Shown here one piece after another: positions 1 through 9,700 of a stretch of DNA of 64,000 nucleotides; position 1 is the first letter of the stretch; the number at the start of each line of letters is the position of its first letter. Source of the DNA: an uncultured Eubacteriales bacterium (GTDB lineage: Bacteria; Bacillota; Clostridia; Oscillospirales; Oscillospiraceae); assembly GCA_900545515.1 (NCBI GenBank), contig UQZA01000011.1:1-64000 (forward strand). The letters run 5' to 3'. The notes below the pieces were generated by a model that worked only from the letters and a program-made list of their open reading frames with translations, made no database searches and was not told the origin of the DNA. The translations under genes and the position numbers were made by a program.

Positions 1-22
1 AATAATATGATAAAGAGCTGTG

Positions 23-467
23 CTCATATTAGCTCAATTACCACTATCCGCATTTCTTCTCTATAAACGGGAAGCAGTTCAACACTTGGCTGGGGAGTAC
101 GCAGCAAAAAGTCAGCAACATGCATGGTTAAGATACCTTCATAATTTACCCCGGAGAGTTCGTCGGCTCAGAGAACATATTTTGGGTAATTATCCCGAAT
201 CTCCAGGAGACACTCATATTCCCGCCTCTCCGTCAGGAAAAGATAGGTCGTTCCGGATTTGGATAGCTGCCCTTTCAGTTTCTGGTACATCTGCTGGGCG
301 GTCATGTCTTCGTATTCTATGGAGTCAAACCGGTAGCTGACGATCTGCCCGGCAGGAATCCCGCGTTCCTCCCGAAGCCACTTCATGATCATGTACAGAA
401 TCGTAGATTTGCCGCAATGGCGGACGCCTGTGAAAATTTTTACAAAGGGAGTATCCACATAGCTCAT
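23..467 (-). pseudogene. AAA/DUF4143-type ATPase pseudogene
   Basis: This is a remnant of the AAA_14/DUF4143 ATPase family, whose intact members are about 400 residues. The N-terminus carries a recognisable P-loop (TGVRHCGKST). After the segment ending GTTYLFL the reading frame jumps straight to the family C-terminus (TERREYECLLEIRDNYPKYVL), so the central part, roughly 250 residues, is missing in frame. A TGA stop follows KYVL. Reading on in the same frame gives ADELSGVNYEGILTMHVADF, the normal family ending, and a second stop near position 23. There are therefore two lesions: an in-frame internal deletion and a nonsense codon, probably TCA to TGA. The start at 467 is a guess, because the frame stays open upstream. 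No function is expected. Confidence 0.8.
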
Positions 468-574
468 ATAGAAATCAACAGTTTTTCGGTTATAAACCGC
501 AAAACTGCTTTGTTGCGGGGTGAGAGACCCAGGCCTTCACGGGAATGGGAAAAAGGAACGGATGGCAGCAAATG

Positions 575-608
575 CGGCAGGAAACGGGGGGAACCCCATT
601 TCCTGCCG
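575..608. terminator. hairpin between pseudogene and dnaJ-like gene
   Basis: GGCAGGAAA and TTTCCTGCC flank a GGGG/CCCC inner stem with one mismatch. It lies just beyond the stop of the leftward J-domain gene. There is no clean T-tract, so it may be a weak terminator or a 3'-end stabiliser. Confidence 0.45.
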
Positions 609-673
609 GAAGTCATTTGACCGTGTTTTAGATGAAATGGTTTGCCTTTTGGGTACCCCGCTGCGGTCTTTTT

Positions 674-1327
674 TCAGCACCGGGGGCAGAAGCACCATTG
701 GGCGCCCCAGCACAGGCATAGGGGCATGCACAGGTCTCCCAGGCCGCCAAAGCCGCGGTAGGTGCTGGCCTGGCGGCGGTAGGTGGTTCCGCCCTCCTCC
801 AGGGTGGTGAGGACCTGCTGGTACAGAGCGTTGTCCGGCTCCATGGATACGGCCCGGCGGATGTGCTCCAGGGCGGTGATCCGGTTGCCGGCGCCATCGT
901 TGGCAAGGGCGCTGAGGTAGTACCATTGGCCGTCCCGGGTGGGCGCTCCGTCCAGGGCGTTGAGGGCTTCCTGATAGCGGCCATATTGGATGTACCGGTA
1001 GGCGGCCTGAGCCTGGGTCGTGTGGAATTGAGGCTCCTGCTGGCGCTGCTGCCGCCGCCACTGGCCAAAGATGTCCTCGTAGGGGTCACTGCCATAGCCT
1101 GCGCCGCCGGTGTAGGTTCCGCCGCCGTAGCCGGCTCCGCCGGACTGGGGGGGATTTTTGATTTGCTCATAGGCGGCGTTGATTTCCTGCATCTTCCGGG
1201 CTGCCTCGGCGTCGCCAGGGTTGGCGTCGGGGTGGTATTTCTTGGCCAGGCGGCGGTAGGCCTTCTTGACCTCCTCATCGGATGCGCCCCGCTCCAGCCC
1301 CAGGACCTGATAGGGATCTTCCATCAT
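674..1327 (-). CDS. J-domain (DnaJ-like) protein
   Basis: The protein has 217 residues. Residues 4-58 form a J domain (DPYQVLGLERGASDEEVKKA) with the HPD motif (KKYHPDANPG) that stimulates the ATPase of DnaK/Hsp70. A Gly/Tyr-rich linker follows, then a segment that looks like TPR helices (ALNALDGAPTRDGQWYYLSA, about 120-175), and a short Cys-rich end. There is no DnaJ zinc-finger or substrate domain, so this is a specialised co-chaperone rather than DnaJ itself. It overlaps the upstream DUF5685 gene by four bases (ATGA), which implies translational coupling. A second Met directly follows the first and could be the true start. Confidence 0.82.
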   Translation of the reverse strand: MMEDPYQVLGLERGASDEEVKKAYRRLAKKYHPDANPGDAEAARKMQEINAAYEQIKNPPQSGGAGYGGGTYTGGAGYGSDPYEDIFGQWRRQQRQQEPQFHTTQAQAAYRYIQYGRYQEALNALDGAPTRDGQWYYLSALANDGAGNRITALEHIRRAVSMEPDNALYQQVLTTLEEGGTTYRRQASTYRGFGGLGDLCMPLCLCWGAQWCFCPRC

Positions 1328-2175
1328 GTTGGACCCTCCTGCGCGGCTCCCCGCGCTTTTTTCTCTTTCTTCTGTTTGCTTCTGTATGTCACCCAGACGC
1401 CACTATACAGGATGTTGTCCAGCAGGTCTTTGTCCTGGACGAGGGGTAGCATTTCGTAGGCCTGGGTGGCCCGTCCCATTTCCAGAACCAGATAATTTTC
1501 CCACCGGTCGGGGTCCGGCCCTCCTCCCATAGCCCGGAAGGGGTTATAGCTGCCCCGGTGCAGATCCCGCCGGTAGTCCACGGCTGCATCCACGAAATAG
1601 ATGAACCGTCCCAGGGCCATGGCCATCTGCCGGAGGTAGCCGGACCACCGGTCTTCCCGCCAGCAGAACAGCTCCGCCATCAGCAGGCCGAAGCAGTTGG
1701 CAGGTAGGTCCGGGTTGGGACAGTGCTCCGCCTCCATGCGGCGCAGGTCCCGGATGCAGGTCTCCATGGCCCGGCACTGCCGGGGAAAGCGGCTCTGAAT
1801 GGCCTCGTAATGGGGTCGAAGGAGGCGGCGCAGGGCCAGGGCGTCGGGGCGGCGGTCATCTTGCCAGTGGTCGTCGGCGCTGAAGTAGGCCAGGGCCACA
1901 TTCATATCCGCTGCGTAACGTATGGCCTCGCTCCGCCGCCAGGGCCGGGGGGACAGGGGATGGATCAGGCAGCGGCCGGAGCTCTGCTCCTCTGCCGGTT
2001 CATAGAGAGACGACAGCAGGAGGGCCAGGAAGACCATGTCGTAATTGAGCGCCAAACGGCTGGCCAGGGAATTCTGCTCCCCAATGGCCCGGCAAATGCC
2101 GCAATAACAGCCCAGGTAGCGCTCCCGCTGCTCCGGGCGCAGCTCTTGGGGATTTGCCATTACATATCCAAACAT
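1324..2175 (-). CDS. DUF5685 family protein
   Basis: The protein has 283 residues and starts MFGYVMANPQELRPEQRERY, with a CYCGIC cysteine motif near residue 24. Both match the DUF5685 family, which is common in Clostridia. The middle is helical and includes FIYFVDAAVDYRRDL, a pattern like that seen in all-helical prenyl-synthase-type folds. The family has no established function that I know of. The gene is coupled by an ATGA overlap to the downstream J-domain gene, a pairing that suggests a shared process. The start is supported by an AGGAGG-like site (GGAAGGAGGCC in reverse complement) a few bases upstream. Confidence 0.75.
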   Translation of the reverse strand: MFGYVMANPQELRPEQRERYLGCYCGICRAIGEQNSLASRLALNYDMVFLALLLSSLYEPAEEQSSGRCLIHPLSPRPWRRSEAIRYAADMNVALAYFSADDHWQDDRRPDALALRRLLRPHYEAIQSRFPRQCRAMETCIRDLRRMEAEHCPNPDLPANCFGLLMAELFCWREDRWSGYLRQMAMALGRFIYFVDAAVDYRRDLHRGSYNPFRAMGGGPDPDRWENYLVLEMGRATQAYEMLPLVQDKDLLDNILYSGVWVTYRSKQKKEKKARGAAQEGPT

Positions 2176-2264
2176 GGCACAGGCCTCCTTCCAGTGATTG
2201 TACCATGTTACTGGCCATTTGTGAACAGAAAATTAATTTTTTAACAACCAAGTGGAAACCTTTT

Positions 2265-3149
2265 TCAGCATTCCCGCTCCGGCCCCTTCTCCCACCGCCG
2301 CAGGCGGAGCTGGTAGCCGATGTCGGCCAGATATTTGTTGAGGGCGCCGCCGTAAAACACAATGGCAACGCAGGTGTACAGCCACAGCATGGCAATGGCT
2401 ACCGCAGACAGGCTGCCGTATACCGTGGAAAAATTGCTGAAGTGCTCCACGTACAGGGAGAAAAAGTCAGAAAACAGCTGCCACCCCAGGGAGGCCAGGA
2501 GCGCACCAGGCAGGGAGGGGAGAAACTTGTTCCGCCGGTTGGGGAGAAACATAAACATGGCGGTAAACAGCGCCGTCTGCAGGAGAAGCAGCACCAAAAA
2601 CCGGCTGGAGATTACCCTCAGCAGCAACAACATAGCAGGGTTGTCGCTCTGGGGCAACTGGGCCAGGATGGTCTGGCCAAACACGTGAAGGGCCAGGGTC
2701 AGGAGCAGCACCAGGAGGAACAGGAAGGTGTACACCAGGCTGAGCAGCCGGGTAAAGACATAGCCCCGGTCCTCCTGAACGTTGTAAATTCGGTTGAGGC
2801 CGGTGAGCATGCCGAAAATCCCACGGCTGGCGGCCCACAGCGCTGCCAGAGCCGACACGGAGACCAGGGTTTTGGAGCTGCTGGCAAACATCCCCGTGAG
2901 GAGCCGGGTGATGGAGGGCATGAGGGCCGAGGGAATGACCTTCTCCAAAATTTCCAGCAGGGCCCCGCCTCCCAGGGAGGTGTAGCTCAGCAGGTTCAGC
3001 AGGAGCATCACCGTGGGGAAGGCTGCCAGGATGATAAAGTACGCGGCATTGGCCGCATACACCGGCACATCCAGGCGGTTCAGACTCAGCACCATGTCCA
3101 CCACCCGGGCCAAATGACGGTTTTTGATCTTGTGTTTTTTCATAGACAT
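2265..3149 (-). CDS. YihY/virulence factor BrkB family membrane protein
   Basis: The protein has 294 residues and about six hydrophobic membrane segments. It opens with AANAAYFIILAAFPTVMLLL, the typical first segment of the YihY (once called RNase BN) family. Later family features are the GLNRIYNVQEDRGY stretch, a central FLFLLVLLLTLAL segment, and the end AIAMLWLYTCVAIVFYGGAL. The family consists of integral inner-membrane proteins of uncertain role; the old RNase BN assignment is wrong. A ribosome site AAAAGGGG precedes the ATG, and a second in-frame ATG two codons later is also possible. It is a single gene, not clearly in an operon. Confidence 0.88.
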   Translation of the reverse strand: MSMKKHKIKNRHLARVVDMVLSLNRLDVPVYAANAAYFIILAAFPTVMLLLNLLSYTSLGGGALLEILEKVIPSALMPSITRLLTGMFASSSKTLVSVSALAALWAASRGIFGMLTGLNRIYNVQEDRGYVFTRLLSLVYTFLFLLVLLLTLALHVFGQTILAQLPQSDNPAMLLLLRVISSRFLVLLLLQTALFTAMFMFLPNRRNKFLPSLPGALLASLGWQLFSDFFSLYVEHFSNFSTVYGSLSAVAIAMLWLYTCVAIVFYGGALNKYLADIGYQLRLRRWEKGPEREC

Positions 3150-3290
3150 GCCCCTTTTGTGCTACATGGATGGGCCTTCTGCGAAAAGCCATGGACCCAG
3201 TCGGATTGGAACTATGATACCGGAAACCGGGTGAAAAGAAAAGCGCTTTTTTGTCGGGCGGCATGGGAGCAAGCACAACCATGGACCGAA

Positions 3291-3320
3291 GCGCTCCCCT
3301 TCTCCCTGGCCCGGGAGCGC
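3291..3320. terminator. GC-rich hairpin downstream of HAD gene
   Basis: GCGCTCCC and GGGAGCGC are separated by 14 bases, between the stop of the leftward HAD gene and the start of the YihY gene. Read leftward it is followed at 3239-3251 by an AAAGCGCTTT palindrome with flanking A/T runs, so the pair could terminate the HAD transcript. Confidence 0.4.
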
Positions 3321-3374
3321 CCTAAGGCATGGACTCTTAAGCGGATGGCATTCCACCTGGGTCCGCCTCTGGTC

Positions 3375-4052
3375 CTACAGGAATTCCCGGAGTTGGAGAA
3401 GGCCATGGATCTCGTAATCCATGGAAATACCGGGAACAGGCGCTTCCTGCCGGGGATTAAACCAGCAGGCGGCGATGCCGGCCCCTTTGGCGCCCCGGAT
3501 ATCGGAGGTGAGGCTGTCGCCGATCATGAGGGCTTTTTGAGGATCAAAATCCGGAATCTGGGCAAAGCACCGGTGGAAAAAGGCCGGGCTGGGCTTGTTG
3601 GCCCCCAGCTTCTGGGAGATGAACACTTGCTGGAAGTACGGGCCGATGCCGGCGCTTTTTAAGCGGCTCTCCTGGACCCGGGCGGTGCCGTTGCTGGCCA
3701 GGTACAGCCGGTATTTGGGAGCCAGGTAGGCCAGGAGGTCTTCCGCCCCCTCAATGAAGTAGTGGCCCACACACAGGAAGTCCTCATACGCGGCCTGGCA
3801 AGCTGCCGGGTCCGCCGGAATGTGTTCCTCCCGAAACAGGCAGACAAACCGCTCCAGGAGCACCTGCTCTCGGGTCAGCTCCCCCCGCTCCAGCCTTTGC
3901 CAGTGGAGCTTGTTTACAGCGCTGTAATGGCGGATCAGCTCCGGCGTGGGATCCACGCCTACGGCTTGGAAAGCTTTGGCTACGGCAATGGCCTCAGCCC
4001 GGTGAAAATCCAGCAGGGTGTCATCCAGATCAAAAAAGAGAAATTGAAACAT
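3375..4052 (-). CDS. YjjG-type HAD hydrolase (noncanonical pyrimidine nucleotidase)
   Basis: The product has 225 residues. Motif I is DLDDTLLDF with both Asp residues, motif II is LASNGT, motif III is the Lys of GANKPS, and motif IV is MIGDSLTSDI. A helical cap lies between motifs I and II. This pattern is that of YjjG-type haloacid dehalogenase phosphatases, which remove phosphate from (noncanonical) pyrimidine nucleotides; the exact substrate is inferred. I start at 4052 because GAGGAGG lies seven bases upstream. A longer open frame to 4097 would run into rsmA. The gap to the upstream rsmA stop is only 10 bases, so the two genes are probably co-transcribed. Confidence 0.85.
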   Translation of the reverse strand: MFQFLFFDLDDTLLDFHRAEAIAVAKAFQAVGVDPTPELIRHYSAVNKLHWQRLERGELTREQVLLERFVCLFREEHIPADPAACQAAYEDFLCVGHYFIEGAEDLLAYLAPKYRLYLASNGTARVQESRLKSAGIGPYFQQVFISQKLGANKPSPAFFHRCFAQIPDFDPQKALMIGDSLTSDIRGAKGAGIAACWFNPRQEAPVPGISMDYEIHGLLQLREFL

Positions 4053-4062
4053 AGGGACCTCC

Positions 4063-4920
4063 TCAGGCGCGGCCAATGGCGGCGGCGATCCGGGCAAAGG
4101 CCGGAATGTCCAGGGTTTCCCCCCGCACCGTGGGGGATAGGCCGCAGGCGCGGAGGATTTCTCCGATCTTCTCCTTACCCAGGGCCGGGAACCCGGCAGC
4201 TAAGCCGTTTTGCAGCTGCTTACGCCGCTGGGCAAAGCTGGCCCGCACCACCCGGAAGAACAGAGCCTCGTCCTCCACAGGGCAGGGAGGCGACTGCCGG
4301 ATGTCCAGGCGAACCACACTGGAGGTCACCTTGGGCTGAGGCAGGAAGCAAGAGGGGGGCACGTCGAAGAGAAGCTCCGGCTGGGCGTAGTAATTGCAGA
4401 ACACGGTGAAAGCGCTGGAATCCCCGGACCCGGGGGCGGCGGCCATCCGCTGGGCCACCTCCTTCTGAACCATGACGGTGACAGAGGAAAAGCACCGGGC
4501 CTCCAGCAGGGCAGTGAGGACCGGGGAGGTGATATAATAGGGCAGGTTGGCGCAGGCCATGGGACGAAGTCCCGGAAGCTCTGCCTGCACCAGAGCGGGG
4601 ATGTCCACCTTCAAAATATCCTGCCAGAGGATGTGGAGATTGGAGTATTCCCCTAGAGTCTCCTGCAAAACGGGCGCCAGACTCCGGTCCACCTCCACAG
4701 CGGTCACCCGCCCGGCCCGGCGGCACAGCTGTTGGGTCAGGGGGCCGATGCCGGGACCCACCTCCAGCACGCCACAGCCGCGGTCGATCCCGGATTCCTC
4801 CGCAATTCGCTGGGGAACCCAGGCGGCAATGAGAAAGTTTTGGCCCTTGGCCTTGGAAAACCGGAAGCCATGGCGGGCCAATAGCCCCTTGACTTCCTGG
4901 GCGTTGCACAAATCCATCAT
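4063..4920 (-). CDS. rsmA: 16S rRNA (adenine1518/1519-N6)-dimethyltransferase RsmA
   Basis: RsmA (KsgA) dimethylates two adjacent adenines in helix 45 of 16S rRNA during late 30S assembly. The product has 285 residues. Residues 15-22 (FSKAKGQNFL) form the N-terminal family signature, LEVGPGIGPLTQQL is the S-adenosylmethionine loop (motif I), and NLPYYITSP is catalytic motif IV. The C-terminal helical part has the usual SFAQRRKQL. The start is one of two tandem ATG codons (4920 or 4917) after an AAAGGCGG site; the longer open frame to 5181 covers a repeat element and is unlikely to be coding. Next to a yabE-like gene, this matches the B. subtilis order yabE-rnmV-rsmA, but rnmV is absent here. 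Confidence 0.95.
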   Translation of the reverse strand: MMDLCNAQEVKGLLARHGFRFSKAKGQNFLIAAWVPQRIAEESGIDRGCGVLEVGPGIGPLTQQLCRRAGRVTAVEVDRSLAPVLQETLGEYSNLHILWQDILKVDIPALVQAELPGLRPMACANLPYYITSPVLTALLEARCFSSVTVMVQKEVAQRMAAAPGSGDSSAFTVFCNYYAQPELLFDVPPSCFLPQPKVTSSVVRLDIRQSPPCPVEDEALFFRVVRASFAQRRKQLQNGLAAGFPALGKEKIGEILRACGLSPTVRGETLDIPAFARIAAAIGRA

Positions 4921-5015
4921 GAAAAAACCGCCTTTCCCCTGTATTTTACCAGAGGATCGGCGGATTTGCAATGAGAACTTGCACCAAAAGCAGGACGGCA
5001 GCAGGTACTGCTTCC

Positions 5016-5092
5016 GCACTGGCGCGGAAGCGCCCTTGGCTTCCCCCGGGGGGGAAGGCCGGGCGCTCCCCCGCCGGGGGGAGATCAAGTAT
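5016..5092. repeat. GC-rich interspersed intergenic repeat
   Basis: This non-coding gap holds strongly paired GC-rich sequence. The 20 bases at 5016-5035 recur with one mismatch, in inverted orientation, at 52671-52690. A second part (GAAGGCCGGGCGCT near 5064) recurs near 26417 as GAAAGGCCGGGCGCT. Both other copies are also intergenic. It behaves like a REP-type or decayed mobile repeat. Confidence 0.55.
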
Positions 5093-5132
5093 GTTACCCG
5101 TTTTAAGCTCATGAACCAGCCTTGCCGGGAAG

Positions 5133-6314
5133 TCAGTCCAGAATATACACGGTGCAGGTCCGGCGGCCAAAGGCGTAGCATTCGGCCAGGGTGTCGAAGT
5201 ACAGGTCGATCATGTAGCCCTGGATGGCGCCGCCGCAGTCCTCTGCCGTGGCGTAGCCGTAGATGTAGGAGCCGTCATCGGAGACGATATACATCCGGGT
5301 GCCATAGGGGATGACGCTGGGGTCTACGGCAATGGCCCCGTACCGGGCGGTGGTGCCGGTGGCGGTGGTGCCAGCGTAGCCCTCGCAGCTGTAGGCAGTG
5401 GCCTCTACGGAGAGCTTTTGGGAGTAGGTGAGGACCTCGCCGGAGGCGGTGGTGAAGGTGTTGCCGGAGGGGGCGGGCTCTGTAGCCGGTGTGGTGGAGG
5501 CAGGCTCCGGCTCGGTTTCCCGGACCGCCTCGCCGCTGCCTTCTGCCTGGGAGGTGGCGGCGCTACGGTCCGGCTCCGAAGCTTCCACAGCCGGGGCGTA
5601 TGCCCGGCCTGCGCCCTCCTGCTCCTTACTGGAGCGGTCGATGCCCCGGGCCACTACGGCGTTTACCGGGGCGTAAAGAACCCGCTCCTGGGTGACAGTC
5701 CGGGAGACCTCGGTCCCGTTTTCCCGGGTGATCCGGGCGGTGCAGTGAACGCTGCCCTCCCGGCCGGGCGTCAGAACTTGCTCTTCCCCAGGCGCCAGGG
5801 TGGAATCGGTGCAGTAGATGGTCTGGTATGGCTCGGACCGGACATATTCCACGGTCTCGTAGGTGAGGGCAACCACGTCGATGACCATACCGTCATAGGT
5901 TGCGCTGTCCAGGCTCTGGGAGATGCGCAGGTCGCCCTCTGTGGAAATGCCCAGCTGCTCCAGAATGCCGGATACCGTGCTGCCGTAGGTGGCAACCTCC
6001 AGAGCCTGGCCGTCGTGGTTGACCCGGACCATCTGAATCCGGTTGACGGTGATTTCGGAGACATTTCCGTCGGACTGGGTGGTGAAGGTGTCTTCTTCCC
6101 CCAGCTCCAGCCCGGCCTCGGTGAGGACAGCTGCCGGGTCGGTTGCATATGTAGTATGAACCAGAACCCGGTCCCCGTCGGTGATGACGTAGGTGGTCTG
6201 GGCGAATACGGCCTGGGAAAGAAGACCTGCGGTCAGCAGCAGGGTCAAGGCTACCGCGCCCAGCCGCAAAAGCAGAGTTTTTTTCGTAGGAAAGAGATGC
6301 TGAATGGCGTGCAT
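5133..6314 (-). CDS. YabE-like G5/3D-domain cell-wall protein
   Basis: The protein has 393 residues. It begins with a signal peptide or anchor (LRLGAVALTLLLTAGLLSQA), followed by two DUF348 ubiquitin-like repeats (about 40-145), a G5 domain (about 150-215), a Ser/Glu/Pro-rich linker, and a C-terminal 3D (Asp-Asp-Asp) domain (about 300-393). The 3D domain has SVEATAYS at its start, the AVDPSVIPYGTRMYI core, and Asp residues in TAEDCGGAIQGYMIDLYF. The 3D domain is the lytic-transglycosylase-like fold of MltA, Rpf and YabE proteins, so this is probably a peptidoglycan-active, autolysin-type enzyme outside the membrane. It lies upstream of rsmA on the same strand and has its own strong promoter. 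Confidence 0.88.
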   Translation of the reverse strand: MHAIQHLFPTKKTLLLRLGAVALTLLLTAGLLSQAVFAQTTYVITDGDRVLVHTTYATDPAAVLTEAGLELGEEDTFTTQSDGNVSEITVNRIQMVRVNHDGQALEVATYGSTVSGILEQLGISTEGDLRISQSLDSATYDGMVIDVVALTYETVEYVRSEPYQTIYCTDSTLAPGEEQVLTPGREGSVHCTARITRENGTEVSRTVTQERVLYAPVNAVVARGIDRSSKEQEGAGRAYAPAVEASEPDRSAATSQAEGSGEAVRETEPEPASTTPATEPAPSGNTFTTASGEVLTYSQKLSVEATAYSCEGYAGTTATGTTARYGAIAVDPSVIPYGTRMYIVSDDGSYIYGYATAEDCGGAIQGYMIDLYFDTLAECYAFGRRTCTVYILD

Positions 6315-6413
6315 CGGAGAACCTCCTTTTTCACATAGGTGGCAGTTCGCCAGGCTGCCGAGCTGCCGGTATCAAACGTGTTACGTTTGTAACCGTATTG
6401 CAACTGCCCTGAT

Positions 6414-6441
6414 ATTATAACTATTTTGCCGCAAATGTCAA
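6414..6441 (-). promoter_or_regulatory. sigma-A promoter of yabE-like gene
   Basis: Reading leftward, TTGACA (6441-6436), a 16-base spacer and TATAAT (6419-6414) form a consensus promoter. The expected transcript has a leader of about 95 bases that contains the perfect inverted repeat CAAACGT-AAC-ACGTTTG, which is a possible operator or attenuator. Confidence 0.85.
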
Positions 6442-6695
6442 GAGTTTTCAGAAAAGAGCTAGAAAACTACAATTTTTTCTGGAAATATTATTGACAACCG
6501 CCTGCAAGATACTTGACGGAAAACGTCGGAAAAGCACCAGATATGGGGAGAAAGTTACAAAAAGGTTAACATAAGACGAATCCGGCCGGCCCTTTATTAC
6601 GGGGACCGAGGCGCTCCCGCATCCGTACAAAAAGGAAATGCTGCCGCTCTGCCTGGAGGCGGAAAATGTAGACTTGCCGAAAGGCGGAAAATTGC
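6442..6695. other. non-coding gap between divergent yabE and smc promoters
   Basis: Open frames exist on the minus strand but have no ribosome site or family resemblance. The stretch is AT-rich near 6440-6560. I see no further structure of note. Confidence 0.5.
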
Positions 6696-6724
6696 TTGCA
6701 ATTGCATGGGGAAATTGGTATAAT
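6696..6724 (+). promoter_or_regulatory. sigma-A promoter of smc operon
   Basis: TTGCAA (6696-6701), 17 bases, TATAAT (6719-6724). It sits 39 bases ahead of the GTG start of smc and faces away from the yabE promoter. Confidence 0.8.
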
Positions 6725-6762
6725 AAACTGATTCTTAGAAAAAAAGACGGCGAGGTTCCACT

Positions 6763-9700
6763 GTGCATCTGAAATCACTGGAAATTCAGGGCTTTAAGTC
6801 TTTCCCTGATAAGACGACGATTCAATTCGGCAGCGACATTACGGCCATTGTAGGTCCCAACGGCAGTGGCAAATCCAATATTTCCGATTCCATCCTCTGG
6901 GTCATGGGGGAGCAGAGCACCAAGACCCTGCGGGGGGCCAAGATGGAGGACGTGATCTTCGGCGGCACCCAGAAGCGGGCGCCGGTGGGCTTTGCGGAGG
7001 CGACCCTCACCCTGGACAACACGGACCGGGCCCTTCCCTATGACGCCGATGAGGTGATGGTCACCCGGCGGTACTACCGCTCCGGGGACAGCGAGTTTTA
7101 CATCAACAAGCAGTCGGCCCGGCTGCGGGACATCCACGAGCTGTTTATGGACACCGGCCTGGGCCGGGAGGGATATTCCAACGTCAGCCAGGGCCGCATT
7201 GACGAGATTCTGGCGGTGAAGAGCACAGACCGCCGGGAGATTTTTGAGGAGGCGGCGGGAATCTCCAAGTACCGCCACCGCAAGGAGGAGACGGAGCGGA
7301 AGCTCCTGACCACAGAGGACAACCTGCTGCGCATTGGGGACAAGGTCTCTGAGCTGGAGCTTCAGCTGGAGCCTTTGAAGGCCCAGTCAGAAAAGGCCAG
7401 AAATTACCTGGCATACAAAGAGGAGCTCCGGGGACTGGAGATTGCAGTCTGGCTGGAGAACCTGGACAAAATTGCGGCTGCCGCCAAAAAGGCGGAGGAG
7501 GATTACGCCTCGTCCTCCTTCGTGCTGGAGCAGGAGCACATGGCGTTGGACGGCCTGTACCGGAAGGCGGAGGAGCTGAGCGGGGCCCTGCGGGAGCAGG
7601 ACACGGCCCTGGAGGCAGTTCGGGAGCAGGTGACGGCCCTGGAGGCCACCGGCCGGCAGCTGGACGGGCAGGTTGCTCTCTTCCAGGGGAGCATCCGCAA
7701 CAACGAGCAGAATGTGGCCCGCATCCGGGAGGAGCTGAGCCAGCAGGAGGGGCGGAGCTCCGGCATTGCCCAGCAAATTGCCGGTAGCCGGAAGCGGATT
7801 GCCGCCATTGACGAAGAGCTCCAATTGCTACGCCGGACCCTGGAGGAAACCGGAGGAGAAATCCAGCGTCTGGCGGCCAATGCCGAGGGCATTACCAAGC
7901 AGTATCTGGAGCTGCGGAGCCGCCAGTCGGCGCTCCAGGCGGACATCGCCGGGCGACAGGCGGATCTGGCGGCTCTGGAGGAGTCGGTCCGCCAGGCGCA
8001 AAGCCGGATGGAGGACATCCAGGCGGACCTGGACGCGGGACGCCGGCGGCAGGACCAGGCTCAGCAGTCCATGGACGCCTGTCAAAAGGCGCTGCAGTCC
8101 GGCCGGGACCGGGTCCGGACCTTGACCAACGCCATGGACGGCTACCAGCTGCGCCAGTCCGGGCGGCTGCAGCGCCGGGACGGCCTGCGGGAGCAGCTGC
8201 GCCGGGAGACCAGCCAGCTGGACTCCGTCTCTGCCAAGGCCAGGGTCTACCGGGCCATGGAGCAGGATTTTGAGAGCTATAACAAGTCGGTCCGCAGTAT
8301 CATGCAGGAGAGCCGCCGGGGCGGGCTGGAGCACATCCATGGCCCGGTGTCCCACCTCATTCACACCGAGGACCGGTTTACCACTGCCATAGAGATCGCC
8401 CTGGGCGCCGCCATGCAGCAGATTGTGGTGGATACAGAGTCCGACGCCAAGGCGGCCATTGGATTTTTGAAGCGCACAGGCGGGGGCCGGGCCACCTTCC
8501 TGCCCCTCAGCGCCATCTCCCCCCGCTCCCTGCAGGAGTCCGGAGTGGACAGCTGCCGGGGCTTTGTGGGGGTGGCCTCCCGGCTGGTCCGCTGCGAGGA
8601 CCGGTACCGGGGGATTGTGGAGAACCTTCTGGGCCGGACGGTCATTGTGGAGGAGCTGGACAGCGCCATCGCCATGGCCCGGCAGTACCGCAGCCGGTTT
8701 AAGATCGTCACTCTGGACGGCCAGGTCATGAATCCTGGCGGCTCCATGACCGGTGGCTCAGTTGCCAAGGAGGCGGGCTTTCTGTCCCGGGCCAATGAGC
8801 TCAAGCGTTTAACCGCCCAGGAAGCTACCTTGCAGGCCCAAAAGGAGGAGACCGAAGCTGCCCTGGCCGAGGCCCAACGAGCAGTGGAGAAGACGGAGTT
8901 CGAGCTGACCGCCACCCGGGAGCAGCTCCGGGCGGCTGAGGACGAGGTTCTGCGGCTGGAGGGGGAGGAAAAGCAGCATGCTGTGCTCCTTCAGGCTCTG
9001 GGGGACGCGGCTGCCTCGGCCGGGCGGGAGATGGAGACGCTGAGGACGCGCCTCCAGACTGACCGGGAGCGGGCCGCCGGACTCCGGGGGCAGCTGGAGA
9101 CCTTGCGCTATCAGCTGGCCGATGCGGAAAGCACCCTGGAGAGCCTGAGCCAGGACCAGTCTGACGCCGCCCGCCAGACCGAGACCCTCACAGGACAAAT
9201 GGCCGCCACCAAGACGGACATTGCCGCCCTGGAGGCGGAGCGCCGGTCCGCCACAGAGAATGTGGAGCGGCTGGAGTCCCTGTGCGCCTCCCTGGAGGGA
9301 GACCGGGCCCAGAAGCTGGCTCTTTTGGAGACCTACGAGGCCGACACGGCCCGCCTCCAGGGAGAGCTGGACCGGGTGAGCCAGGACCAGGCGGCCAACC
9401 AGGCCAAGGCCGGCGATGCCCGCCGGGAGCTCCAAGGCGCCCTGGATACCCGGGCCCAGACCGAAGCCAACAAGACCAGGACCGAGCGGGAGGCGCAGGA
9501 GAAAAACAAGTCCATCCTCACCATGGAGCGGGCCTGCGCCCTCCTGGAGCAAAAAAAAGTGACCACCGCCATGGAAGAGCGGCAGGTCATTGACCGGCTG
9601 TGGGACACCTACGGCCTCACCCCCACCACCGCCGCCCAGGAGCGGGCGGAGCTGGAATCCGTAGCGGCAGGCAACCGGCGGATCGGGGAGCTGAAGCGGA

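Noticed and set aside
2154..3662. 502-codon open frame on the plus strand
   Set aside because: Runs antisense across the YihY gene and half of the HAD gene; low-complexity Gln/His-rich product.
6315..6413. c-di-AMP (ydaO) riboswitch before the yabE-like gene
   Set aside because: Such genes often have one, but the leader is under 100 bases and lacks the conserved cores; only a simple inverted repeat is present.
6448..6778. small minus-strand frames between yabE and smc
   Set aside because: They cross both promoters and lack ribosome sites.
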